A stretch of 64,000 nt of DNA from Herbiconiux sp. (GCF_004297105.1 NZ_SCVE01000012.1:744001-808000), one strand, 5' to 3'; positions 34,545 through 43,708 are shown, numbered from the stretch's first letter. Translations and numbers: made by a program. The notes: generated by a model from the letters alone, not told the origin.

Positions 34545-35726
34545 ATGGCGGGCTCGAGGCATGACGACGAGCGCGCGCCCGACGCCGAGGGCGACGTCGC
34601 CCGGCTGCGCAACCGGCTCGAGGCACGCTTCGAGACGCCGCTCGAGCGGATGACCACCGTCACCCGCCACACTCTCGCCCTCTTCCCCACCCGGGTGTGG
34701 CGGCGGTTCCTCACCGGCAACGGCTTCCTGCTGTCGTCGGGCATGAGCTACCAGGCCCTCTTCGCGGTGTTCGCGGCGGTCTACATCGTGTTCGCGGTGG
34801 CCGGGATCTGGATCGTGGCCGACCGGGACACGCTCGACGCCTTCGTGCGGCTGATCAACACCTACGTGCCCGGCCTCATCGGCGAGAGCGGCATCATCCA
34901 CGAGGACGAACTGAGACGGGTCGCCGAATCGAGCACGTCGGTGCTCACGGTCACGGGCGTCGCCGCGCTGCTGGTGCTCGTCTGGACCGCGATCGGCTGG
35001 GTCACCTACTCACGGATCGCGGTGCGCGCGATCTTCGGAATGCCCCGCGACCGGCGCGCCTACCTGCTGCTGAAAGCGCGCGACTTCCTCGTGGCGTTCT
35101 CGATCGGCATCGTGCTGTTCGCCGCCGTGGTGCTGAGCATCGCCAGCACGTCGGCACTCGACTGGCTGATCGGGCTGTTCGGCGACGGCGCGCACGAGTG
35201 GTCGCGGGTGCTCGTCACCGCGGCGAGCCTCGCACTCGTGTTCGCCATCGACACGGCGGCATTGATGACGCTGTTCCGCTTCCTCGCGGATGCGCGGCTG
35301 CCGATCCGGCGGATGGCGCTCGGCTCACTGCTCGGCGGCGCGGCCCTCCTCCTGCTGCAGGTGTTGGGCAGCCGACTGCTCGACGGGGCCACCCGCAACC
35401 CGCTGCTGTCGACGTTCGTGGTGTTCATCGCGCTGCTGCTGTGGTTCCGGCTGACGAGCATCGTGGCGCTGGTGGCCGCATCCTGGATAGCGGTGTCGGC
35501 CGAAGACCGCGGCGAGGCCCTCTGGGAACCGACGGGCGCGGAGCGCGCCGCCCTCGAGCGCAGCGCCCTGCTGCTCGCGGCCGAGGTGCGCCTGCGCGAG
35601 GCGGATGAGGCGCTCGCCGCCGCCTCCTGGCTCCGCCGCCCGGCGGCCCGCTGGCGCCGTGACGGCGCCCAGGAGGAACTCGCCTCACTCGTCGCGCAGA
35701 CCCCTCCCCCCGACCCTTCGGCCTAA
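34545..35726 (+). CDS. YihY/BrkB-family membrane protein
   Basis: The 393-residue protein has a 55-residue soluble N-terminus, six membrane spans (about 60-315) and a charged helical tail. Family marks are the early GMSYQALFAVFAAVYIVFA, the central WTAIGWVTYSRIAVRAIFGMP, and the final WFRLTSIVALVAASWIAV. The family was once mis-called ribonuclease BN; its function is not established. A leaderless -10 six bases upstream sets the ATG at 34545. It diverges from xth. Confidence 0.82.
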   Translation: MAGSRHDDERAPDAEGDVARLRNRLEARFETPLERMTTVTRHTLALFPTRVWRRFLTGNGFLLSSGMSYQALFAVFAAVYIVFAVAGIWIVADRDTLDAFVRLINTYVPGLIGESGIIHEDELRRVAESSTSVLTVTGVAALLVLVWTAIGWVTYSRIAVRAIFGMPRDRRAYLLLKARDFLVAFSIGIVLFAAVVLSIASTSALDWLIGLFGDGAHEWSRVLVTAASLALVFAIDTAALMTLFRFLADARLPIRRMALGSLLGGAALLLLQVLGSRLLDGATRNPLLSTFVVFIALLLWFRLTSIVALVAASWIAVSAEDRGEALWEPTGAERAALERSALLLAAEVRLREADEALAAASWLRRPAARWRRDGAQEELASLVAQTPPPDPSA

Positions 35727-35768
35727 AGCCGGGTGTCCCTCCCGTGGAGCGCGTGCCATCATAAGTGA

Positions 35769-36377
35769 GTGAAACTCGATGAAATAGCTCTCAAGGCGTC
35801 GGTTCAGATTGTGCGCGAGGGGCCAGCGGCGTTCCGGGTGATGAGACCGGTCGAGCCATTGCGAGGGCGGATCGTCAGTTCTCGCGCCTCCTGGTTCGGC
35901 GGAACGGTCGACAAGCACGCGCTCCGCACGCTCGCTCTCGCGTGGGCCTTCGCCGCTCGCTCGCCGGGAACCATCACCTACCTGCCGTTCGACACCGAGG
36001 CAGCCGACAGCGAAGTGGCCGTCCTCGATCTTGTGCTGATTCATCACGCACTCCAGTTCAAGCCCTCGCGCTGGAAGAGGATTCGTGGGCGCCTCGGTCC
36101 GGGACGGATCGAGACCATCGCGCTACCCGAGTCGGCCTATAGAGGTGGGAAGAATCCCGCGCCATCGCACTACCGGGAGAACCGGGACAGGGTGGCCTCC
36201 GTGGTCGCCGCGAACACACTCGTACTCACCGGCAGTCGCGTCGCGTTCGAACGCGATCTGGCGAATCTGCGTGACATCGTGGAGAACGGTCCTGCAGAGA
36301 AGGCGGAACATCCCGAGCGGCATCTCTGCATCGATCTGGCTGAGCGCCTGATCCACCTCGAATACATCGGTAGGTGA
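35769..36377 (+). CDS. Hypothetical protein, slightly AT-richer than its neighbours
   Basis: The 202-residue protein has no membrane span or signal peptide. It mixes beta-like and helical stretches (IVSSRASWFGGTVDKHALRT, ALAWAFAARSPGTITYLPFD) and ends in a helix. The start is a GTG 42 bp after the BrkB-type gene with no visible Shine-Dalgarno sequence. Its codon use (ATA, CTC-AAG, GTT, AGA) is less GC-biased than the genes around it, which may mean recent arrival. I do not recognise the family. Confidence 0.55.
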   Translation: MKLDEIALKASVQIVREGPAAFRVMRPVEPLRGRIVSSRASWFGGTVDKHALRTLALAWAFAARSPGTITYLPFDTEAADSEVAVLDLVLIHHALQFKPSRWKRIRGRLGPGRIETIALPESAYRGGKNPAPSHYRENRDRVASVVAANTLVLTGSRVAFERDLANLRDIVENGPAEKAEHPERHLCIDLAERLIHLEYIGR

Positions 36378-36431
36378 AGTTTAGGCCGTCGAGACGGGTG
36401 GACGGGGTGTGTTCGGCGGGATGATGGGGGC

Positions 36432-37289
36432 ATGACGACGATTGCGGTGACCGGGGCCACGGGCGGTGTGGGTGGGCGCGTGGCGCGGCTGCTCGCGGAG
36501 CGGGGGGTCGCTCAGCGCCTGATCGTGCGGGATGCGGCGCGGGCGCCCGAGCTGGCAGCCGCCGAGGTGACCGTGGCCACGTACGCCGACGGGGAGGCCG
36601 CACGGCGGGCGCTCGAGGGCGTCGACGTGCTCTTCCTCGTGTCGGCCGCGGAGAACGCCGACCGGCTCGGCGAGCATCGCAGCATCGTGGAGGCGGCACG
36701 CGCATCCGGGGTCGCCCACGTGGTGTACACCTCGTTCTTCGGCGCCGCGCCGGATGCCACGTTCACCCTCGCCCGGGATCACTTCGTGACCGAGAACCTC
36801 ATCCGCGACGCCGGGCTCGGCCATACGTTCCTGCGCGACAACCTCTACACCGACTTCCTGCCGATGCTGGCGGGGGAGGACAGCGTCATCCGCGGGCCCG
36901 CCGGAACCGGACGGGTGGCCTCGGTCACCCGCGACGACGTGGCCGAGTCGGCTGTGCGGGTGCTGCTCGACACGATCGACACCCCGGATGCCCACAACGG
37001 CATCACCTACGAACTGACCGGTCCCGAGGCGCTCACCCTGGCCGAGGTCGCGGCGATCGTCACCGCCGGAGGCGCCCGCGGCACGGTGAGCTATCACGAC
37101 GAGACGATCGACGAGGCCTACGCCTCCCGGGCGGTCTACGACGCCCCGCAGTGGCAGCTCGACGCCTGGGTGAGCACCTACACGGCGATCGCGGCCGGCG
37201 AGCTCGAGCGCGTGACATCCGATGTCGAGCGGCTCACCGGCCACCCGGCCCGTTCGCTGCGCGAGTTCCTCGCGAGCGCCCCGCACTAA
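36432..37289 (+). CDS. NmrA-like NAD(P)-binding protein (atypical SDR)
   Basis: The 285-residue protein has the NmrA/atypical-SDR dinucleotide motif VTGATGGVGGRVARLLAERG (6-25), VDVLFLVSAAEN, and HVVYTSFFGAA, a layout seen in redox sensors and in quinone oxidoreductases of the QorB type. There is no clear YxxxK. The TAA stop forms the first three bases of the pyrE -10 box, which starts 10 bp before the pyrE GTG. Role unknown; sensing of NADP(H) state or reduction of a small substrate are both possible. Confidence 0.75.
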   Translation: MTTIAVTGATGGVGGRVARLLAERGVAQRLIVRDAARAPELAAAEVTVATYADGEAARRALEGVDVLFLVSAAENADRLGEHRSIVEAARASGVAHVVYTSFFGAAPDATFTLARDHFVTENLIRDAGLGHTFLRDNLYTDFLPMLAGEDSVIRGPAGTGRVASVTRDDVAESAVRVLLDTIDTPDAHNGITYELTGPEALTLAEVAAIVTAGGARGTVSYHDETIDEAYASRAVYDAPQWQLDAWVSTYTAIAAGELERVTSDVERLTGHPARSLREFLASAPH

Positions 37290-37292
37290 ACT
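37287..37292 (+). promoter_or_regulatory. Leaderless -10 box for pyrE, overlapping the preceding stop codon
   Basis: TAAACT is followed by six bases and the pyrE GTG. Its first three bases are the stop codon of the NmrA-like gene. pyrE may thus have its own leaderless promoter in addition to read-through. Confidence 0.5.
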
Positions 37293-37298
37293 GGGCGG

Positions 37299-37847
37299 GT
37301 GACCGACGCGCGCAGCCAACTCATCGAGTACATCAAGTCCGACGCCGTGTTCCACGGCGACTTCACGCTCACCAGCGGCAAGAAGGCGAGCTACTACGTC
37401 GACCTGCGCAAGATCTCGCTCGACCACCGTGTGGCCCCGCTGATCGGGCAGGTCATGCTCGATCTCATCGGCGGCATCCGCGATGTGCAGGCGGTCGGCG
37501 GGCTCACGATGGGCGCCGACCCCATCGCGTCGGCCGTGCTGCACCAGGGGGCCCTCCGCGGGCTCGAGTACGACGCCTTCGTGGTGCGCAAGGAGCCGAA
37601 AGACCACGGCCGCGGCCGTCAGGTCGAGGGTCCGGATGTCGCCGGCAAGCGCGTCGTGGTGCTCGAAGACACCTCCACCACCGGCGGTTCGCCGCTCGCC
37701 GCCATCGCCGCCCTCGAGAAGGTGGGCGCCATCATCGCGGGTGTGGCCGTGGTGGTCGACCGCAACACCGGCGCGGGCGAGCGCATCGAACAGGCCGGCT
37801 ACCCCTATCACTACGCGATCGGCCTGGCGGATCTCGGGCTGGAGTAG
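37299..37847 (+). CDS. pyrE: Orotate phosphoribosyltransferase
   Basis: The 182-residue enzyme joins orotate and PRPP to give OMP in pyrimidine synthesis. It has FTLTSGKKASYYVDLRKISL (about 21-40), GGLTMGADPIASAV, FVVRKEPKDHGRGRQVEG (flexible catalytic loop with the Lys pair) and the PRPP-binding VVVLEDTSTTGGSP (about 118-131). Length fits the short actinobacterial form. The GTG start lies six bases from a TAAACT -10 and has no good Shine-Dalgarno sequence. The next gene follows after 3 bp. Confidence 0.93.
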   Translation: MTDARSQLIEYIKSDAVFHGDFTLTSGKKASYYVDLRKISLDHRVAPLIGQVMLDLIGGIRDVQAVGGLTMGADPIASAVLHQGALRGLEYDAFVVRKEPKDHGRGRQVEGPDVAGKRVVVLEDTSTTGGSPLAAIAALEKVGAIIAGVAVVVDRNTGAGERIEQAGYPYHYAIGLADLGLE

Positions 37848-37850
37848 GCC

Positions 37851-38564
37851 GTGACGCCGGGCGACCCCGCAGAGCGGCCGGCACAGGCGCCGGCGCCGCC
37901 CGAAGCCGGTGGCGCGGCCGGTGGCGCTCCCGGTGACGCCGAAGCGGTGGCCACCGACTCGTCGGTGCGGAGTGCGTCCACCTCGCGCGTGCTCCTCGTT
38001 CTGGCGATCGTGGTCGGCGTGGCGGTGATCGTCGCGCTGTTCTTCGTGGGGCTGCGTGTCGGTGAGGGCGGAGTCGCGCAGCCGGCACCCTCGACCGGCG
38101 CGACTTCCACTCCGACGGCCACCCCGACACCGACCCCCACTCCCACGACGGTGCCCGGCAGCGCGCCCCCGGGCCCGGTGGCCGCAGGGGTGCACGCCTG
38201 GGACGACCTGGGCGGGGGCGAGTGCCTCACCGGCTACACCTCTCCATGGGCCGAAGAGTTCACGGTGGTCGACTGCGCAGCCTCGCCGAACGCCCAGCTC
38301 GTGACCACGGGCGTCTTCGCCGAGGATGCGGCCGCCGCCTTCCCCGGTGAGGCGGAGCTGCTCTCGCGACTCAACCTGCTCTGCACGGCGCCGGCCGCGC
38401 TCGACTACGACGCGGCATCCGGGCTCACCGATCTGGTGTGGCAGGGCTCCTACCCGGCCTCCGAGGCCGAGTGGGCCACGGGTAACCGGCGGTACTACTG
38501 CTTCTTCACCCGCAGCGGGGGCGAGCCGCTCCCGGGGTCGGTGGCCGTGGCTCCCGCGGGCTGA
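37851..38564 (+). CDS. Membrane-anchored protein with septum-formation-like domain
   Basis: The 237-residue protein has an Ala/Pro-rich cytoplasmic stretch, one membrane span (about 46-67: VLLVLAIVVGVAVIVALFFV), a Ser/Thr/Pro linker and an extracellular domain (about 105-237). In that domain GECLTGY with VVDCAASPNAQLV and two later cysteines follow the spacing of the Septum_form-type domain (GDCxx...VDCxxPH). The assignment is tentative. The GTG start is 3 bp after pyrE stop, so it is co-transcribed with pyrE. Confidence 0.6.
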   Translation: MTPGDPAERPAQAPAPPEAGGAAGGAPGDAEAVATDSSVRSASTSRVLLVLAIVVGVAVIVALFFVGLRVGEGGVAQPAPSTGATSTPTATPTPTPTPTTVPGSAPPGPVAAGVHAWDDLGGGECLTGYTSPWAEEFTVVDCAASPNAQLVTTGVFAEDAAAAFPGEAELLSRLNLLCTAPAALDYDAASGLTDLVWQGSYPASEAEWATGNRRYYCFFTRSGGEPLPGSVAVAPAG

Positions 38565-38594
38565 GGAAAACTCCGCGTTGTCGGCGCCCGTGGG

Positions 38595-38600
38595 TAGAGT
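38595..38600 (+). promoter_or_regulatory. Leaderless -10 box for the DUF2207 gene
   Basis: TAGAGT, seven bases, then ATG at 38608. This spacing picks 38608 among the in-frame starts. Confidence 0.5.
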
Positions 38601-38607
38601 GAACCGC

Positions 38608-40515
38608 ATGAGCACCGCATCCCATCCCGTCAGGGCGAGGGCCTCCCGCTTCGGCGCGATCGGGGTGCTCCTGCTCCTCCTCGTCACCGCCGGCTCGGTG
38701 CTCTGGTCGGCGACCTCCGCCTCGGCGTCCTCCCGCGCCGCGGCGGTGCCCGCGGGAACGGATGACTTCACCTTCTCGTCGTTCGACGCCGTCTACGACC
38801 TCGGCATCGACTCGGAGGGCCATTCCACCCTCACCACCACCGAGACGTTCGTGGCCTCCTTCCCCGCCATCGATCAGAACCACGGCATCAAGCGGGCCAT
38901 CCCCCTCGACTACCAGGGCCACACCACCGACCTCGAACTGCAGGCGGTGACGGATGCCGACGGCACCCCGCGCCCCTACGAGACCGAGACCGACGGCGAG
39001 AACCTGGTGGTCACCATCGCGGCGCCCGACTTCGTGCACGGCGAGCAGACCTACGTGCTGGTGTACACGCAGCGCGACGTCACCGGCTATTTCGCGAACA
39101 CCGACGACGACGAGTTCTACCGCGACACGAACGGCACACTGTGGGCCCAGCCGTTCGCGGTGCACACCACCACCACGATCGTGGCACCCGAACTCGTGCC
39201 GGCGCTCACCGGCAGCACGGGCTGCTTCGTCGGGGAGGAAGGCTCTTCCGACGCGTGCACGATCACCGAGGAGGCGGGCGACAGTGCGGCGGCAGCCGCG
39301 CTGGGCGCACCGCCCGGCGCGGCCGTGTTCACCACGCGAAACGAGAACCTGGGGCCGGGCGAGAACGTGACGCTCGGCATCGCCTTCACGCCGCACACCT
39401 TCTTCCAGCCCGACACCTCCTATTTCTCGGTGGCGTCGAGCTGGGTGCAGCTGGTCGCCACGGTTCTGGCGGTCGCGATGGTGGTGCTCTCGATCGTCTA
39501 CCGGGTCACGCGCCTGCGCGACGAGCCGGGCCGTCCCGTGATCATCCCGGAGTACACCCCGCCGCGCGAGGCGGATCTGCTGATCGCCTCGGCGGTGATG
39601 AAGACCACGAACCGGGCGGCCGCGGCATCCTTCGTCGACTACGCCGTGCGGCACCGCATCCAGATCGTGGAGAAGACCGAAGCGGGGTTCTTCGGAGACA
39701 AGATGGCGTACTGGTTGCAGCTGCTCGACTGGCGTGGGCTGAACCCGCACGAGATCGAGCTGGCTCGAGCGCTCTTCGGGTCGGAACTGGTGCCCGGCAC
39801 CTGGCGTGAGCTGAAGCAGAAAGACGCCGAGCTGGCGAAGTCGATCTCCACCGTGGTGCAGGCCACCAAGAAGCGGGCGCTCTCGGAGGGGTACTTCCGG
39901 TCGGGCATCCGCGGAACGGGGTCGCTCTTGCTCATCGCGGCTTTCGTGTTCGCGATCGTGGCCGTGGCGGCCGGCACGATGTCATCGGATGCGCAGCGCG
40001 GCGGCGGTCTGCCCGTGCTGCTCATGGTGCCGGCCATCGCCGCCGTGCCGCTGGTGCTGTTCATCGCGTTCCGCTCGCCCCTCACCGCGAAGGGTGCCGA
40101 GCTGCGCGACTACATCGCGGGCGTGAAGATGTACATCGAGTGGGCCGAGGAAGACAGGTTCAAGGCGCTGCAGAGTCCCGAGGGCGCCCTGAAGACCGGG
40201 GTGAACGCACCCGACTGGGGCCAGGTGGTGAAGCTCTACGAGAAGCTGTTGCCGTATGCGGTGCTGCTCGATCTCGAGAGCGAGTGGGCGAAGGTGCTCG
40301 GCACCTACTACGAGAGCCTCGGGTCTCAGCCCGACTGGTACGGCGGCAACTCCGGGGCGTTCAACTCGCTGCTGTTCGCTTCGGCCATCTCCTCGATGTC
40401 GACCACCGCCGCGTCGAGCTTCTCGGGCAGCTCGTCGAGCAGCTCGAGCGGATTCTCGGGCGGCGGCGGGTTCTCCGGCGGAGGAGGCGGCGGCGGGGGC
40501 GGAGGCGGCGTCTAA
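38608..40515 (+). CDS. DUF2207-family membrane protein
   Basis: The 635-residue protein has a signal peptide (about 1-42), an extracellular beta-rich domain (about 45-275: TETFVASFPAIDQNHGIKRA near the start), a membrane span near 285-305, a cytoplasmic helical region, two more spans (about 430-490) and a tail of Ser then Gly (GFSGGGG, poly-Gly). This is the DUF2207 layout, including the glycine-rich end. The family's function is unknown. The stop codon lies in the loop of a hairpin (40505-40523). A leaderless -10 sets the start. Confidence 0.85.
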   Translation: MSTASHPVRARASRFGAIGVLLLLLVTAGSVLWSATSASASSRAAAVPAGTDDFTFSSFDAVYDLGIDSEGHSTLTTTETFVASFPAIDQNHGIKRAIPLDYQGHTTDLELQAVTDADGTPRPYETETDGENLVVTIAAPDFVHGEQTYVLVYTQRDVTGYFANTDDDEFYRDTNGTLWAQPFAVHTTTTIVAPELVPALTGSTGCFVGEEGSSDACTITEEAGDSAAAAALGAPPGAAVFTTRNENLGPGENVTLGIAFTPHTFFQPDTSYFSVASSWVQLVATVLAVAMVVLSIVYRVTRLRDEPGRPVIIPEYTPPREADLLIASAVMKTTNRAAAASFVDYAVRHRIQIVEKTEAGFFGDKMAYWLQLLDWRGLNPHEIELARALFGSELVPGTWRELKQKDAELAKSISTVVQATKKRALSEGYFRSGIRGTGSLLLIAAFVFAIVAVAAGTMSSDAQRGGGLPVLLMVPAIAAVPLVLFIAFRSPLTAKGAELRDYIAGVKMYIEWAEEDRFKALQSPEGALKTGVNAPDWGQVVKLYEKLLPYAVLLDLESEWAKVLGTYYESLGSQPDWYGGNSGAFNSLLFASAISSMSTTAASSFSGSSSSSSSGFSGGGGFSGGGGGGGGGGGV

Positions 40516-40523
40516 GACGCCGC
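40505..40523 (+). terminator. Hairpin whose loop is the stop codon
   Basis: GCGGCGTC-TAA-GACGCCGC: 8-bp arms around the TAA of the DUF2207 gene. A second dyad GTCACCA-N10-TGGTGAC lies at 40542-40565. Either could end the transcript. The 168-bp gap to the next gene holds nothing else that I recognise. Confidence 0.5.
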
Positions 40524-40683
40524 GCGGTCGAGCCGCTGCCGGTCACCACACCCGGATCTGGTGACGCGCGCCCGGTCGGATTCGGGGCCGGCGCGAGCAG
40601 GCAACTCACGGGATGCGGTGGCAAGCTCGCTGTCGAGGTCCGGTCCGGGATGCGAGACCCGTGAATTCCACCGTCGAGGAGCC

Positions 40684-41586
40684 GCCGTGCCTGACATCAT
40701 CACGATCGTGACGACCTGGCAGCCGAACGTCGTCGACATCGTGGCGATCGTGCTCGCCGCGTCGTTCTACGCCGCGTGCATGATCGCCATCAGGCGGCGG
40801 GGCGGCCGCTGGGGACTCCGGCCGGCCTTCGGCTTCTTCGTGCTCGGGCTCGGATCGTTCGCTGTGATCGAGTTCGGCTTCCTCGGGGTCTACAGCGCCG
40901 AGCTGCGGTTCGCGTTCACCACGCGCATCGCTCTGCTGCTCTTCGCGGTGCCCGCGCTGCTCGCCACCGGCAAGCCCGTCGGCCTGGTGCGTGCAGCGCT
41001 CACGGGGAGAGCGCTCGCCGCCTTCGAGCGCGTGCTGTCGTCGAAGGCGATCGGGATGATGGGCAACGCCGTGTTCGGCCCGGTGTTCGCGCTCGCGGCC
41101 TTCTCGGTGTTCCTCACCCCGGTGGCGGGGCTGCTGCGCGAGTCGCCGGGCGCGCAGGCGGCCATCGGGCTCGTGGTGCCCGTGGTCGGGCTCATCATGG
41201 TGCTGCCGCTCACCGAGCTCGTGGTGGCCCGCACGAGCCTCTTCATCGCGGCCGAGTTCCTGCTGGCGTTCGCGGAGCTCGTGATCGATGCGATTCCGGG
41301 AATCGTTCTGCGGCTCAACGACGCCATCCTCGATCATGCGGCGCCGGTGGCGGGGTCGGTGCCCTGGTGGTTCCCGAACCCGGTGCGCGATCAGCAGCTC
41401 TCGGGCGATCTGCTCTGGTTCATTGCCGAGATCGCCGACATCCCCATCCTGATCCTGCTGTTCATCCGCTGGTCGAAGCACGACCGGGCGGAGAGCACGA
41501 AGGTCGACGAGCTCAGCGACGGAGAACTCGAGGCTCTCACCCGCGAGCATCTCCGCCAGGGCGGCGGACCGCCTCGGGCGCCCTAG
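40684..41586 (+). CDS. CtaG-like membrane protein (cytochrome c oxidase assembly family)
   Basis: The 300-residue protein has eight or nine membrane spans. The opening WQPNVVDIVAIVLAASFYAA, IRRRGGRWGLRPAFGFFVLG and AVPALLATGKPVGLVRAAL follow the caa3_CtaG pattern, whose members are tied to cytochrome oxidase assembly or copper handling. The usual His motif after the third span reads FTTRIALLLF here, without the HMxxH seen in active CtaG proteins, so function may have drifted. GAGGAG six bases before the GTG supports the start. The last four bases overlap the convergent DUF4190 gene. Confidence 0.65.
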   Translation, partial: AVPDIITIVTTWQPNVVDIVAIVLAASFYAACMIAIRRRGGRWGLRPAFGFFVLGLGSFAVIEFGFLGVYSAELRFAFTTRIALLLFAVPALLATGKPVGLVRAALTGRALAAFERVLSSKAIGMMGNAVFGPVFALAAFSVFLTPVAGLLRESPGAQAAIGLVVPVVGLIMVLPLTELVVARTSLFIAAEFLLAFAELVIDAIPGIVLRLNDAILDHAAPVAGSVPWWFPNPVRDQQLSGDLLWFIAEIADIPILILLFIRWSKHDRAESTKVDELSDGELEALTREHLRQGGGPPRAP

Positions 41587-42113
41587 TTGACGCCCGCTGC
41601 GGAACCGATCACGGCGACGGCGGCGATCGCGGCCCAGAAGAAGGCCACGATGAGCCATCCGGCCAGCGTGACGTAGCCCAGGATGAGGCCGGCGAGCGTG
41701 ATGCCCCGACCGTCCTCGCCCGTGCGCTTGATCTGGCCGAGCGCGATGTGGCCGGTGATCACGGGCACGAGGCCGAACCCGAGGATGCCGAGCACCAGGG
41801 TCACGATACCGAGCACGTTGGTCTTCGGCTGCGCGGGGTAGTACTGCGGCTGCGGGGCGGCTGGCGCTCCAGGAGCGGCCGGGGCGCCGGCGGCACCGCC
41901 GGGGTACGCGGTCTGCGACGCGGCCGGGTAGGCCGGTGTCGGGAACGGCATGCCGGTCGGGTAGGCCGTGGTCTGCGCGGCGGGGCCGGCGGGGCTGGTG
42001 GTGTCGGTGGTCGGAGTGGTGGTCGATGTGGCGGCGGTCGCGGCTCCCGTGTCGGAGTCGGTGGCGTGCACGGAGGAGGGGGTGGTCTCGGGGGTGAAGG
42101 TGCTGTTCGTCAT
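41583..42113 (-). CDS. DUF4190 membrane protein with proline-rich N-terminus
   Basis: The 176-residue protein has about 90 residues rich in Ala, Pro, Thr and Tyr (YPGGAAGAPAAPGAP), then two membrane spans separated by a short loop: TNVLGIVTLVLGILGFGLVP, HIALGQIKRTGEDGRGITLA and a second span LAGLILGYVTLAGWLIVAFF. The G-H-I-A-L-x-Q-I-K loop marks DUF4190. Function unknown. The ATG at 42113 is set by a minus-strand TAGCGT (42121-42126) seven bases upstream, so the mRNA is probably leaderless. Confidence 0.82.
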   Translation of the reverse strand: MTNSTFTPETTPSSVHATDSDTGAATAATSTTTPTTDTTSPAGPAAQTTAYPTGMPFPTPAYPAASQTAYPGGAAGAPAAPGAPAAPQPQYYPAQPKTNVLGIVTLVLGILGFGLVPVITGHIALGQIKRTGEDGRGITLAGLILGYVTLAGWLIVAFFWAAIAAVAVIGSAAGVN

Positions 42114-42120
42114 GACATCG

Positions 42121-42126
42121 ACGCTA
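42121..42126 (-). promoter_or_regulatory. Leaderless -10 box for the DUF4190 gene
   Basis: TAGCGT on the minus strand, seven bases, ATG at 42113. The remaining 105 bp up to the LCP stop codon show no other signal. Confidence 0.5.
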
Positions 42127-42231
42127 CGGAACCGGCCGCGCCCGGGCATCCGACCGCGGTCTCATCGCCGTGGTACCGGGGGACGATCGCGCGAGGCAGG
42201 CCGTGGGGCCGTGGGATGAGCGGCCCCAGGG

Positions 42232-43509
42232 TCAGTCGGAGAATGCGTTGGCGCAGGTCTGCTCCGCCGCCGTCTGGCCCTTGAGCCCCTCGATCACGTC
42301 GGGGGTGGCCGCGGAGTCGGTGGCCGGAGCCGTGGCGGTGGCCGCGGGATCGGGAGCGGCCTCCTCCGTGGGAGTCGGCGTCGGCGTGGGGTTCGCCGGG
42401 TCGGCCACGATGCTCGAGCCGGTGCCGGTGGCATCGGTGCCGAGGGTGAACGGCTCGTCGTTCTGCACCTTGGTGAACAGGGCATCGGCCAGATCGGTGA
42501 CCGGCACCACCTTGTTCGGATACGCCGACGACGACGCGGCCGGGTACTGCACGAACACGATGTCGTTGAGGTTGACGTCTTTCAGGGTGAGCGCGAGCGA
42601 CACCATCGCATCGAGGCTCGCGAGCGACTTCGACAGCTGGATGTTCGACGCCGCAGCCTGGGCCAGACCGTAGAGCTTCGTGACATCCGTGAGCGTGTTG
42701 GCGCTCTTCAGGGTGCGGGCCAGCGATCCGAGGTACTGCTGCTGCGAGGCGATGCGCGCCAGGTCGCTGCCGTCGCCGACGCCGTGCCGGTTGCGCAGGA
42801 AGGCGAGCGCCATCTGGCCCTCGATCACGCTGGTGCCGGCGGGCAGGTCGAGCCCGGAGTCCGTGTCGGAGATGGGCTCCACGAGGCACACGGGCACGCC
42901 GCCCACCGCGTTGGTCATCTCGATCACGCCGTTGAACGAGGTGGCGGCCGCGTAGTTGATGTCGAGGCCCGTGAGGTTCTCGATCGTGGCGTTCACGCAC
43001 GCGAGTCCGCCGCGGCTGAAGGCCTCATTGAGGGGCTGGGCGCTCATGGCGTCGTAGACGTCGCCCGTGGTGGGGTCGGTGCACTCCGGATGCGGGATCA
43101 CGAGGTCGCGCGGAAAGCTCACCACCACGGCGTTCTTGTGGTCGGCGGAGACGTGCAGCAGGATCGTGACGTCGTTGAGGGTGGCATCGCGCTCGCCGAA
43201 GGCGTCGCCCTGGTTCGGGTCGTTGTCGGTGCCCACCACGAGAAGGTTGAAGCCGCCCTCGAAGGCGCCCAGGACGGGCGGCGGAGCAGGCGCCGCCTCG
43301 GTGCCGGAGATGTCGACGGCGTTCGCGGTGACCTGCTCGGCGAGATTGTTCACGGCGTAGGCCGTGACGGCGCCGACGCTCACGACGGCGATGGCGGCGA
43401 CCACGGCGAGCGATTTGAGGATGATGCCGGCCGGCGACGAGGTGCGGAGGCGACCATGCCGGATGGGGCCGGAGGGCTGCCTTCTGGGGCGTCCTTCGAT
43501 CTCGTTCAC
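42232..43509 (-). CDS. LytR-CpsA-Psr (LCP) family cell-wall glycopolymer transferase
   Basis: The 425-residue protein has a short cytoplasmic N-terminus, one membrane span (about 29-52) and an extracellular LCP domain (about 85-315). Seen are FNLLVVGTDNDPNQG, DVTILLHVSADHKNAVVVSF with PRDLVIP (the conserved Arg-Asp) and ALAFLRNRHGVGDGSDLARI (the R-x-R set), which bind polyprenyl pyrophosphate. LCP enzymes attach teichoic acid-like or other glycopolymers to peptidoglycan. A Pro/Thr/Ala-rich tail ends in a Cys. The start is GTG with AAGGAC upstream. TATTAT on the minus strand near 43579 may be its -10. Confidence 0.88.
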   Translation of the reverse strand: MNEIEGRPRRQPSGPIRHGRLRTSSPAGIILKSLAVVAAIAVVSVGAVTAYAVNNLAEQVTANAVDISGTEAAPAPPPVLGAFEGGFNLLVVGTDNDPNQGDAFGERDATLNDVTILLHVSADHKNAVVVSFPRDLVIPHPECTDPTTGDVYDAMSAQPLNEAFSRGGLACVNATIENLTGLDINYAAATSFNGVIEMTNAVGGVPVCLVEPISDTDSGLDLPAGTSVIEGQMALAFLRNRHGVGDGSDLARIASQQQYLGSLARTLKSANTLTDVTKLYGLAQAAASNIQLSKSLASLDAMVSLALTLKDVNLNDIVFVQYPAASSSAYPNKVVPVTDLADALFTKVQNDEPFTLGTDATGTGSSIVADPANPTPTPTPTEEAAPDPAATATAPATDSAATPDVIEGLKGQTAAEQTCANAFSD

Positions 43510-43695
43510 AGGTGTCCTTCGGCGGTAGGGCGTCGTGTGGGCGGGGCGTCGCGGCGTGTCGTCCGCTTCGCCGGTCGATAATAGCCGACCCGATCTGTGA
43601 TCTCCCGGGGAGTCCCGTGGTGCCGGTTGCCGACTGCGGCAGGAAATCGACGCGACGAGTCAGTCAGAGCACTGGTGGCGGTTTTGCGTTGTTCA

Positions 43696-43701
43696 TAGCG
43701 T
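43696..43701 (+). promoter_or_regulatory. Leaderless -10 box for the 46-residue membrane protein
   Basis: TAGCGT, seven bases, ATG at 43709; identical to the boxes at 12574-12579 and 42121-42126 on the other strand. Confidence 0.5.
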
Positions 43702-43708
43702 TGGAGCC

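Noticed and set aside
36381..38771. 796-codon minus-strand frame across the NmrA-like gene, pyrE and the next gene
   Set aside because: It covers three well-supported plus-strand genes, including pyrE, and has no motif of its own.
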